6,616 nt of DNA from positions 1 through 6,616 of the forward strand of contig JAISNZ010000232.1 in NCBI GenBank assembly GCA_031275955.1. The letters run 5' to 3'. The notes under the pieces are model-generated. The model did no database searches and was not told where the DNA came from. It saw nothing but the letters and a program-made list of their open reading frames with translations. This document shows, piece after piece, positions 1-5,823 of the stretch. A program made the position numbers and the translations under genes. The stretch comes from Desulfovibrio sp. Its GTDB lineage: Bacteria; Desulfobacterota; Desulfovibrionia; Desulfovibrionales; Desulfovibrionaceae. Numbering within the stretch: the stretch's first letter is position 1; every line of letters begins with the position of its first letter.

Positions 1-388
1 GCCCTTCCCGAATCTCCTGTGTGCTGGGATTGGGATTTCTGTCAAGCATGGCCTTGACTGTCAAAATCATTCCGGGAGTACAAAAGCCACACTGAATTCC
101 ACCTGCCTCAATGAAAGCCTCCTGGATGGGATGTAGCTTTTGCGGGGTGCCCAGACCTTCAATTGTGCAGATGTCTTTGCCATTCATGGATGCTGTGAGC
201 AAAATGCAGGAACGCAGGGCTTCTCCGTCCACGAGAACGGTGCAGGCACCGCAATCTCCCGTGCCGCAGGCCTTTTTTGAACCCATGAGGCCGAGGCGCT
301 GGCGGAGGCTGTCTATCAGGATTTCCGAGGGTTCCACGCTGAGAATTTCCTGTTTCCCGTTGATCGTGCAGGTTATTTCCACAGACAT
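1..388 (-). CDS. Molybdenum hydroxylase [2Fe-2S] subunit, XdhC/CoxS-like (3' end cut by window edge)
   Basis: This is the electron-transfer subunit of a xanthine dehydrogenase-type enzyme, expected to pass electrons from the molybdenum site through two [2Fe-2S] clusters to FAD. I translated it from the ATG at 388. The 129 visible residues start MSVEITCTINGK. The N-terminal ferredoxin-like domain carries the first cluster ligands in CGTGDCGAC (Cys41, Cys46, Cys49) plus Cys61. The second, helical domain begins with QCGFCTPGM (Cys100, Cys103). The final CxC pair of that domain should lie just beyond position 1. The family is usually about 150-165 residues, so roughly 25-35 are missing. The start follows the FAD-subunit stop by one base (TGACATG), with GGGAG at 397-401 eight bases upstream, so translational coupling is likely. 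The family is certain; the E. coli name XdhC rests on gene order and similarity. Confidence 0.95.
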   Translation of the reverse strand, partial: MSVEITCTINGKQEILSVEPSEILIDSLRQRLGLMGSKKACGTGDCGACTVLVDGEALRSCILLTASMNGKDICTIEGLGTPQKLHPIQEAFIEAGGIQCGFCTPGMILTVKAMLDRNPNPSTQEIREG

Positions 389-389
389 G

Positions 390-1244
390 TCAAGTTCTCC
401 CGACGCCGTCAGCGTATGCTTGTTTGAGAGCCCTGCCCACGATGACGCCGATAACGGCTTCCTTATAGGGTCTGTTTTTGGGATTGCGTAAAGAGGCTTC
501 CGCAGGGATGATCCCCTTGACGGCCGCAACGGCCTCAGCCAACGTCCGATGGACGATTTTTTCCTCCAGGCTTTTGGCCCGTATGGTTCTGGGGGCTACG
601 GCTCCGAGGGATACAGTGACCTTTTGGCAGATGCCGCCTTCGGCCTCCACGCAGACGCAGGCGGAAACCTGGGCGATATCCTGAGCTTTTCGTTTGGCCA
701 GCTTAATAAAGGAACTCCGGGCGGCCTTGTTGATCGGAATCCGGATTTGCCGGATCAATTCGTTCCGGTGCAGGCCGGTCTTGCCGGGATTGCTGAAAAG
801 GTCCTCAAGGGTGAGAATCCGTTCCCCTGTCTTGGAGGAGAGAACCACGGAGGCGCCGAGGGCCAGAAGGGCGGTGTTGCAATCGGCCCCTGAAGCGGAA
901 GTGCCGATATTGCCGGCTGGCGTCGCCACCACGCGGATGGGTGGAGAGCCTATTTCCGTCAAGGCTTGCCTCAGCCCGCCGAACTGCCGGCAGAGGGGAG
1001 ATTCCAGCATGCTCCGGTAGCTGGTGATGCCGCCGATAAGGACGGCCCCGTTCTCTTCCCGAATGTAATCCAGTTCTCCGGCATTGCGGATATACAGGAT
1101 GGCTTTCGGGCGGATGCGGCCGGAACCGATCTGCTCCACAATATCTGTGCCTCCGTTGACGATGACGGCCTCTTCCTTATATTCGTCAAGCAGATCAAGG
1201 ATTTCCGAAATGGTTCCGGGATTGTAAAAGGTTTGGGCGGTCAT
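390..1244 (-). CDS. Molybdenum hydroxylase FAD-binding subunit, XdhB/CoxM-like
   Basis: This is the flavin subunit of the three-part hydroxylase. It binds FAD and hands electrons from the iron-sulfur subunit to the final acceptor. The 284 residues equal the usual length for separate FAD subunits (about 280-300). The first FAD pyrophosphate-binding segment is VNGGTDIVEQIG (residues 29-40), matching the family's AGGTD motif with Asn in place of Ala. The second is GNIGTSASGADCNTALLAL (111-129), matching the family's GNI...D...ALLAL pattern. FIKLAKRKAQDIAQVS (about 179-194) marks the usual start of the C-terminal CO-dehydrogenase-flavoprotein domain. The ATG lies four bases after the Mo-subunit stop. 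Its Shine-Dalgarno GAGGAG (1253-1258) ends eight bases before the ATG and lies inside the upstream gene, which suggests coupled translation. A function outside this complex is unlikely. Confidence 0.95.
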   Translation of the reverse strand: MTAQTFYNPGTISEILDLLDEYKEEAVIVNGGTDIVEQIGSGRIRPKAILYIRNAGELDYIREENGAVLIGGITSYRSMLESPLCRQFGGLRQALTEIGSPPIRVVATPAGNIGTSASGADCNTALLALGASVVLSSKTGERILTLEDLFSNPGKTGLHRNELIRQIRIPINKAARSSFIKLAKRKAQDIAQVSACVCVEAEGGICQKVTVSLGAVAPRTIRAKSLEEKIVHRTLAEAVAAVKGIIPAEASLRNPKNRPYKEAVIGVIVGRALKQAYADGVGRT

Positions 1245-1248
1245 ACGG

Positions 1249-3573
1249 TTATCTCCTCTGTTCGTGTTCTCTGATCGACTGGAGCACCTGTCGCGCAGTC
1301 AGAGGGATAGTATTGATGGCGAATCCAAGAGCGTCATAGAGGGCATTCCGGATGGCGGGGGCCATTCCGATCAGGGCCGGTTCGCCCACGCCCTTGGCTC
1401 CATAGGGGCCAAGCTCATTGGGACACTCGACGATGATGGATTCCAGGTCCGGCACATCCCGGATGGTGGGGATCATGTAATTGTGGAAAGCCGCGTTGCG
1501 CAGAATTCCTCCTTCCATGATGTTTTCTTCCATAACCGCCCAGCCCAGCCCCTGCGCGGCGCCGCCTTCCATCTGGCCTTCCACGTTGAGGGGATTCAGG
1601 GCTTTGCCCACATCACAGGCGTGTACGGAACGGTTGACGGTGATTACGCCGGTTTCGGTATCCACATCCACTTCCACAGCCTGGGCGCCAAAGGCATAGG
1701 CATGGCACGGGTTGCCCTGCCCGTCCAGGGCGCTGAAGCTGGCTTGGGGAGGGTACCAGGAACCTACCACGGCCAGGGAAACTTGAGCGGCATAGGCTCT
1801 GGCCGCAACAACGGCCAGGGGTTGCGTTACCTCCGGCTTTCCGATGACGGAGACAACGCCGTCCTGAATGGCCAGATCCCGGGGATCTGTTTTGCTGAAC
1901 AGATACCGGCTGGCCACGGTAAGCATGCGCTCCCGCAATTTGGAACAGGCGTCAAAGATGGCGTTGCCCACCATGACCGCCGATCGGGAACCGACAGTCG
2001 GGCCGGAATCCGGGGTTTTGGCCGTATCCGAGAATTCCACGAGGACATCGGCGACACGGATGCCGAGAGTTTCCGCCGCTACCTGGGCAGCCACCGTGAG
2101 AAACCCCTGCCCCATTTCTGTGGTGCTGACCCCAAGGGAAAGGGTGCCGTCCAATTGAAGATGGGCGAAGCAATTCGCTCCCTCAAAAAGCAGAGGAATG
2201 CCCGATCCGTACATGTAGACAGCAAAGCCCCGTCCCTTTTTAATCGGACCCGGCGGCTGGGGCAGAGGCCTGTCCCAGTCAAAGCGTTCCGCGACCTTGT
2301 CTATGCACTGCCCAAGCCCCAATCCCCGGCTTTCCAGCATTACCTGTCCCGTAATGGTGAGGTCGTTATGACGGAGCATGTTGAGGCGGCGTATGGAGAG
2401 GGAATCCGCGCCCACACGGCGGGCCAGCTCTTCGATCTGGCATTCCACGGCGAAGGTGGCCTGAGGCACGCCGAATCCACGGAAGGCGCAGGAATAGGGA
2501 GTATTGGTGAATACCGAATAGGAACGGGCCCGCGCGTGCGGCACATGGTATGTTCCAGCCGCGTAGACCAGGGTGCGCATGGTGACGGCATGCAAAGGCT
2601 CTTTCATGCCGCCCATGGAAACATAAGCTCCCTTATTCAGGATTGTTCGCACGTCAACCGCAAGGATTTTCCCTTCCTTTGTCGCTGCCATGCGATGTTT
2701 GATGTATGTGGCGTGGCGTTTGCCGGTGACGCGGAATACTTCTTCCCGGGTCAGTTCAAGATAGACTGGTCTGTCGCATCGCAAGGCCAGCACTCCGGCC
2801 ATGGCGCTGACGTCCAGACAGGAATCTTCCTTGCCGCCGAAGCCGCCACCTACCAAAGGACTGACAACGCGCAGGCGATTCTGGGGAATGCCGAAGACTC
2901 CGGCCAGAGAGCGGCGGTTCGCATAGATGGCCTGGGCAGGGCTGATGATGGTCAGACCGCCGGTCAGGGGATCCGGTTCGGCGATGCAGGCGTCCGGCTC
3001 AAGGTAGCAGTGTTCCACCATGGGGGTTTCATAATCATTTTCAATGATGATGTCCGCTTCGGCAAAGGCCTTGTCCACATCCCCCCGGTCCAGGTTCAGG
3101 GTGACCAGAATGTTGCCGTTTTCCGCCACAGGATGGTTGGCATGGATGGGAATTGCCCCCTCTTTCATCGCTTCGCGCGGGTCATCGTAGGCGGGCAGGG
3201 GATCATAGTCCACCTTGACGCGTTTCAGGGCTTCCCGGGCGATCTCTTCAGAGACGGCGGCCACCAGGGCCACGGCATCGCCGGAATAGTGCGTCTTGTC
3301 TTCGACGATGACGGGCTTGTCCTGAATCATCACCCCGTACCCGTTTCTGCCCGGCAGATCCCTGGCGGTCATGACGGTGGCCACACCCGGCAACAGAAGG
3401 GCTTCGGATACGTCAATCTTCTTGATGAGGGCATGGGGGTATGCGGCGAAAAGCGCTTTCCCGATCAGCATCCCCGGCTGTTTCATATCAGCAGTATACC
3501 GGGCGCGTCCGGTCGCCTTGGCAAGGGCATCTGTCCTCAGTTCGCGCTGCCCCACAATACGTAGCTCTTTCAT
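1249..3573 (-). CDS. Molybdenum hydroxylase large (molybdopterin-binding) subunit, XdhA-like
   Basis: This is the catalytic subunit of a xanthine dehydrogenase-family enzyme, which hydroxylates a carbon next to nitrogen in an N-heteroaromatic substrate at a Mo-pyranopterin site. It has 774 residues, normal for stand-alone Mo subunits. The N-terminal a/b hammerhead domain spans about residues 15-125. The molybdopterin-binding part carries EHCYLEP (187-193), GGGFGGKED (242-250), CAFRGFGVPQ (362-371), EMGQG (486-490) and GAKGVGEPAL (725-734), whose Glu731 is the expected catalytic base. By alignment from memory, Glu249 and Arg365 match bovine xanthine oxidase Glu802 and Arg880, which orient purines. 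I chose the ATG at 3573 because AGGAG (3581-3585) sits seven bases upstream. A TTG at 3579 would leave only one base of spacing. Purine dehydrogenase is the leading reading; nicotinate, caffeine or another heterocycle is possible. Confidence 0.93.
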   Translation of the reverse strand: MKELRIVGQRELRTDALAKATGRARYTADMKQPGMLIGKALFAAYPHALIKKIDVSEALLLPGVATVMTARDLPGRNGYGVMIQDKPVIVEDKTHYSGDAVALVAAVSEEIAREALKRVKVDYDPLPAYDDPREAMKEGAIPIHANHPVAENGNILVTLNLDRGDVDKAFAEADIIIENDYETPMVEHCYLEPDACIAEPDPLTGGLTIISPAQAIYANRRSLAGVFGIPQNRLRVVSPLVGGGFGGKEDSCLDVSAMAGVLALRCDRPVYLELTREEVFRVTGKRHATYIKHRMAATKEGKILAVDVRTILNKGAYVSMGGMKEPLHAVTMRTLVYAAGTYHVPHARARSYSVFTNTPYSCAFRGFGVPQATFAVECQIEELARRVGADSLSIRRLNMLRHNDLTITGQVMLESRGLGLGQCIDKVAERFDWDRPLPQPPGPIKKGRGFAVYMYGSGIPLLFEGANCFAHLQLDGTLSLGVSTTEMGQGFLTVAAQVAAETLGIRVADVLVEFSDTAKTPDSGPTVGSRSAVMVGNAIFDACSKLRERMLTVASRYLFSKTDPRDLAIQDGVVSVIGKPEVTQPLAVVAARAYAAQVSLAVVGSWYPPQASFSALDGQGNPCHAYAFGAQAVEVDVDTETGVITVNRSVHACDVGKALNPLNVEGQMEGGAAQGLGWAVMEENIMEGGILRNAAFHNYMIPTIRDVPDLESIIVECPNELGPYGAKGVGEPALIGMAPAIRNALYDALGFAINTIPLTARQVLQSIREHEQRR

Positions 3574-3580
3574 GCGCAAT

Positions 3581-3585
3581 CTCCT
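3581..3585 (-). promoter_or_regulatory. Ribosome binding site that sets the Mo-subunit start
   Basis: On the minus strand AGGAG is followed by ATTGCGC and then ATG at 3573. This seven-base spacing favours the ATG over the in-frame TTG at 3579, which would have a spacing of only one base. The site lies in the 22-base gap after the MFS stop codon. Confidence 0.8.
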
Positions 3586-3595
3586 GCCGGCGTTT

Positions 3596-4825
3596 TCAGG
3601 CGGTCTGTTTCTTTATGGTTTCCGGCATAAAGAAGATCGTCACTACGCCCAGAAAGAAGATAACCGCGCAGGCGCTGATGCCGAAGCCCAGGCCGTGACT
3701 CCTGGCGAGAACGCCCACCGTGTATGGGGTAACCACCGCGCCCACGCCCCGGCCGATATTAAAGGCAAAGCCGCTGCCCATGGCGCGGATGCGTTCGGGA
3801 AAGAGTTCCGCGAAGTAGGCCCCGAAAAGCCCGAAAACGCCGCCGAAGCTTAATCCCATGACAGGGCCGACCCAGAAGAGGAACATGGCGTCGGGAATGA
3901 AGATATACAGGGGCACAATGATGGTGTCCATGAGGAACGCCAGCATGAGGGCCTGCCGGCGGCCGAAACGGTCGGCGATATAGGCGTAGAAGTAGTAGCC
4001 CACAAAGGCGCCGGAAAAAATGCAGATGCTGAACAGGCTCATATATTCGACACTCATGCCCCGCACATTGACCAGATAGGTGGGAATCCAGGTGCATACG
4101 CCCCAGAAGCCGCCCATCTGGCAGGCGGCGGCGATGGTGGCCCCGATGGTCAGCCTGGTTACCCCCGGGGCGAAAAGCTCCTTCAGGCTGACGGTATCTT
4201 CCCGTTTTTTGGATTCGTCTCGCTTGATGACCTTGTCGGCGGGAACCAGGATCCAGAAAAGAAGAGCCGCGATGCAGGCGGTTCCGGTCAGTACGAATAG
4301 CCAGCGCCAGCCGAAGGCGTTGATCAGATAGCGTCCCATCACGGCGGCGAGAACTCCGCCGATGGCAAAGGTGCTCAACATACAGCCCGCGGCCCTGGCC
4401 CGGTATTTTGGCTGCCAGTGTTCCGCGATCAGGGCCACGATGGGCCCCCACAAACCTCCGATGCCCAGGCCCTGGAGAAAGCGCAGAATCATCAGTTGCG
4501 CCCAGGAGTCCACCCAGTAGACGACAAAAGTAAAGATGCCGAACTCAAAGAGCGCCAGAGCCGCCGCCTTCTTGCGGCCGTAGTTTTCCGCGAACCAGCC
4601 GAAGATGATGCCGCCTGCTGCGGTTCCGATCATAGTTGCGGAAGCGAGAAGACCGCCTTCCGCCGAGGTAATGGCCAGTTCTGTCAGGATGAGGGGCATG
4701 CAAATGGCGAGGATCTGCAAGTCAAGACTGTCATAAAGATAGGCGAGGAAAGTCATACTCAGCACGTGCCAACGTTTTGGACTGCCTCCGACACCGGCTG
4801 GAACAGAAAGGGTTTGTTGACTCAT
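3596..4825 (-). CDS. MFS transporter, aromatic-acid/carboxylate symporter-like
   Basis: This is a 409-residue inner-membrane secondary transporter of the major facilitator superfamily with a hydrophobicity pattern fitting twelve helices. Helix 1 carries an acidic pair, DSLD (residues 32-35), typical of proton-coupled acid symporters. The loop between helices 2 and 3 has motif A as GWFAENYGRKKA (76-87), repeated in the second half as AYIADRFGRRQA (281-292). RFLQGLGIGG (115-124) fits motif B. A charged cytoplasmic loop lies at about 196-218. ELFPERIRAMGSGFAFNIGR (340-359) resembles the corresponding segment of AAHS and sialate transporters. The start has GGAGG (4831-4835) five bases upstream. 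As first gene of the operon it probably imports the substrate of the hydroxylase behind it. An MFS protein is not the usual partner for a xanthine dehydrogenase, since purine permeases mostly belong to the NCS2 family, so the substrate may be an aromatic acid such as nicotinate. Export cannot be excluded. Confidence 0.9.
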   Translation of the reverse strand: MSQQTLSVPAGVGGSPKRWHVLSMTFLAYLYDSLDLQILAICMPLILTELAITSAEGGLLASATMIGTAAGGIIFGWFAENYGRKKAAALALFEFGIFTFVVYWVDSWAQLMILRFLQGLGIGGLWGPIVALIAEHWQPKYRARAAGCMLSTFAIGGVLAAVMGRYLINAFGWRWLFVLTGTACIAALLFWILVPADKVIKRDESKKREDTVSLKELFAPGVTRLTIGATIAAACQMGGFWGVCTWIPTYLVNVRGMSVEYMSLFSICIFSGAFVGYYFYAYIADRFGRRQALMLAFLMDTIIVPLYIFIPDAMFLFWVGPVMGLSFGGVFGLFGAYFAELFPERIRAMGSGFAFNIGRGVGAVVTPYTVGVLARSHGLGFGISACAVIFFLGVVTIFFMPETIKKQTA

Positions 4826-4905
4826 AGCATCCTCCGTGGATGGTGAATATCCCTTCTCTTTCCTTTAGACACCATAACCCTTCATGTTTTGCTTCCTTAG
4901 ATGAT

Positions 4906-4933
4906 TGGTTGGCCCACCAGGATTTGAACTCAG
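4906..4933 (-). other. tRNA 3'-end-like fragment or near-palindromic operator
   Basis: Read on the minus strand, this segment has the layout of a tRNA 3' end: a T-loop TTCAAAT flanked by G and C, then CTGG, a seven-base acceptor strand TGGGCCA, discriminator A and CCA. The 5' T-stem strand pairs at four of five positions, two of them G-T. Nothing upstream on this strand forms the anticodon or D arms or the opposite acceptor strand, so it is not a functional tRNA. It could be an integration-site scar. A second reading is a 14-base near-palindrome, TGGTTGGCCCACCA (4906-4919), with one mismatched pair, which would suit a regulator operator in the leader of the MFS operon. The two readings cannot be separated here. 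Confidence 0.3.
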
Positions 4934-4958
4934 ATCATTTAGTAGATAGTTTTGATAT

Positions 4959-4964
4959 ATTATA
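4959..4964 (-). promoter_or_regulatory. Possible -10 box for the MFS/hydroxylase operon
   Basis: A perfect TATAAT lies on the minus strand about 134 bases before the MFS start codon, in very AT-rich DNA. No convincing -35 box is found 16-19 bases upstream; the nearest sequences are TGGGTC and TTGGGT. If used, the promoter would probably need an activator and would give a leader of about 125 bases. An overlapping TATAAT on the plus strand (4961-4966) makes the assignment less certain. Confidence 0.3.
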
Positions 4965-5206
4965 ATCTGATTGAAATTTTACGACCCAAATCCTGACCTC
5001 AAATATCAGGGTTCAAAATAAGCATCTCTTGGAATTTTCCCACCCGGACATGGTTTCTGTGGTCTGTAGTAGAAATTCAAATATCCAGTTTTTTTTACTT
5101 TGCCAACATTTTTCTGTCGCGATGTCGCGAGGCTGGTCTATACATGCCATCGACACCTTCCCCGGCTCCCGCCGCCTTGACCCGGCGGAGCCTGACGTAT
5201 ATGGAC

Positions 5207-5211
5207 AGGAG
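5207..5211 (+). promoter_or_regulatory. Poorly spaced Shine-Dalgarno directly touching the EF-hand start
   Basis: AGGAG abuts the ATG at 5212 with no spacer, which is unfavourable for initiation. No other in-frame ATG, GTG or TTG lies between this ATG and the signal-peptide core. The next in-frame ATG upstream (5122) has no Shine-Dalgarno sequence, so 5212 remains the best start. Confidence 0.4.
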
Positions 5212-5616
5212 ATGACGTCCGCGAACTCCCCGTCTTTCTTTTTTCGTTTTTCCCTTGCCCTTTTCCTGGCGCTGGCCTCCCCCCCCGCGGCCCTGGCGGC
5301 TCCGGAGGCCGCGGGCGCCGCGGTCCGGGAGGATCGTTTCCTGCTCCTGGACACGGACGGAGACGGCGACATTTCGCCGGAGGAATTCGCCGTCGGTCTT
5401 CCCCATATGCGCCGGGCCGCCTTCTTCGCCCTGGACGCCGACGCAGACGGGCGGATCAGCCGGGAGGAATGGCTGCGGGCGCGGATGGGGCACATGCCTG
5501 CCGGACCCCTTCCAGCCGGCGATCCCGCCGTCTGTCCTTTCCCGCCCTCCGTTCCGGGCAACGGCACGCTCCGGGGGCCTGATCTGCTTCTGCCCCGCGG
5601 CGGTGAGAAGCCCTGA
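5212..5616 (+). CDS. Small secreted protein with two EF-hand calcium-binding loops
   Basis: The 134-residue product starts with a typical signal peptide: short N-region with Arg12, hydrophobic core FSLALFLALA, and a likely cleavage after ALA or AA near residues 29-30. The mature protein would be periplasmic or external. Two 12-residue EF-hand loops follow: DTDGDGDISPEE (47-58) and DADADGRISREE (75-86). Both have Asp at positions 1, 3 and 5, Gly at 6, Ile at 8 and Glu at 12, so both should bind Ca2+. The loops start 28 residues apart, shorter than the roughly 36 of calmodulin pairs. The tail after residue 95 is rich in Pro and Gly, with one Cys (108) and no known domain. It lies alone, divergent from the operon and followed by its own terminator. 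Calcium buffering or signalling are possible roles; no specific function can be given. Confidence 0.8.
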   Translation: MTSANSPSFFFRFSLALFLALASPPAALAAPEAAGAAVREDRFLLLDTDGDGDISPEEFAVGLPHMRRAAFFALDADADGRISREEWLRARMGHMPAGPLPAGDPAVCPFPPSVPGNGTLRGPDLLLPRGGEKP

Positions 5617-5652
5617 GGCGGGTTTCCCGGCGCGGGGGAAGAATGCGCGGCC

Positions 5653-5678
5653 CATCGGCCTTACGCCCGATGTTTTTT
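5653..5678 (+). terminator. Intrinsic terminator after the EF-hand gene
   Basis: CATCGG (5653-5658) and CCGATG (5667-5672) form a six-base-pair stem with an eight-base loop, followed at once by six T residues (5673-5678). It starts 36 bases after the EF-hand stop codon, the expected position for a rho-independent terminator. Confidence 0.8.
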
Positions 5679-5702
5679 GATTTGCGCGCGAATCAGGACA
5701 AG

Positions 5703-5736
5703 ACGACCAGGAAGGTGGCCTGGGCCTTCAGGTCGT
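5703..5736. repeat. Imperfect inverted repeat in the csaA upstream region
   Basis: ACGACC (5703-5708) pairs with GGTCGT (5731-5736), and GAAGG (5711-5715) pairs with CCTTC (5725-5729). They are separated by a small interior loop and close a nine-base loop. There is no T-run after it, so it is not a standard terminator. It is 30 bases from a second, stronger palindrome, and together they look like a composite palindromic intergenic repeat. Confidence 0.5.
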
Positions 5737-5766
5737 AGTCTCATACCAAGCGGCTTCGCCTCTGCC

Positions 5767-5802
5767 ATACCAATTGGCTTTCCATTGAAAGCAAATTGGT
5801 AT
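5767..5802. repeat. Strong 16-bp hairpin just upstream of csaA
   Basis: ATACCAATTGGCTTTC (5767-5782) and GAAAGCAAATTGGTAT (5787-5802) pair at 15 of 16 positions around a CATT loop. CATACCAA, which begins one base before this left arm (5766-5773), also occurs 24 bases earlier (5742-5749). The hairpin ends 10 bases before the csaA Shine-Dalgarno. It could be a REP/MITE-like mobile repeat, a leader structure affecting csaA, or a regulator site. Confidence 0.7.
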
Positions 5803-5812
5803 CAAACCATAA

Positions 5813-5818
5813 AGGTGG
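5813..5818 (+). promoter_or_regulatory. csaA ribosome binding site
   Basis: AGGTGG lies five bases before the ATG at 5824. This site and the start of CsaA homology at residue 1 exclude the longer open frame that begins at a TTG near 5677 and runs through the palindromic repeats. Confidence 0.7.
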
Positions 5819-5823
5819 TTTTG

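Larger units (their letters stand above)
4826..5211. other. Long intergenic region between divergent genes, partly AT-rich
   Basis: These 386 bases separate the minus-strand operon from the plus-strand EF-hand gene. Bases 4921-4980 have only 13 G or C in 60. From left to right the region holds the MFS Shine-Dalgarno (4831-4835), a six-codon minus-strand ORF (4865-4885), a tRNA-3'-end-like near-palindrome (4906-4929), overlapping TATAAT boxes on both strands (4959-4966), a CCTGA/TCAGG inverted repeat (4992-5010), a tandem TGTCGCGA (5115-5130) and a small CCGCC/GGCGG hairpin (5172-5188). I see no protein gene in it. Readthrough frames upstream of the EF-hand start lack a ribosome binding site. 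Confidence 0.7.

Noticed and set aside
1264..3564. A 766-codon open frame on the plus strand covering almost the whole Mo-subunit gene.
   Set aside because: It is exactly codon-for-codon opposite the Mo subunit. It stays open simply because the sense gene uses no TTA, CTA or TCA codons over that stretch; it ends where the sense gene has CTA (residue 4). The product has no recognisable domain and the sense strand carries all family motifs.
3571..3579. TTG at 3579 as start of the Mo subunit.
   Set aside because: It would leave one base between Shine-Dalgarno and start codon; the ATG two codons later has the ideal seven.
4992..5010. CCTGA/TCAGG inverted repeat as a terminator or riboswitch.
   Set aside because: The stem has only five pairs with a nine-base loop, no T-run follows and no known riboswitch core is visible.
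5029..5211. N-terminal extension of the EF-hand protein from a TTG at 5029 or ATG at 5122.
   Set aside because: Neither has a Shine-Dalgarno sequence, the early part is AT-rich intergenic DNA, and the extension would bury the signal peptide inside the chain.
5013..5655. Minus-strand open frames of about 185 codons overlapping the EF-hand gene.
   Set aside because: They are rich in Arg, Gly and Pro as expected from antisense reading of high-G+C coding DNA, and they lie opposite a gene with a signal peptide and two perfect EF-hand loops.
5785..5813. TTGAAA-17-CATAAA as the csaA promoter.
   Set aside because: Transcription would begin near 5820, after the Shine-Dalgarno, leaving no usable leader.
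5677..5823. N-terminal extension of CsaA by 49 codons from a TTG at 5677.
   Set aside because: It runs through the inverted repeats, has no homology to the family, and the ATG at 5824 has its own ribosome binding site and family-length product.
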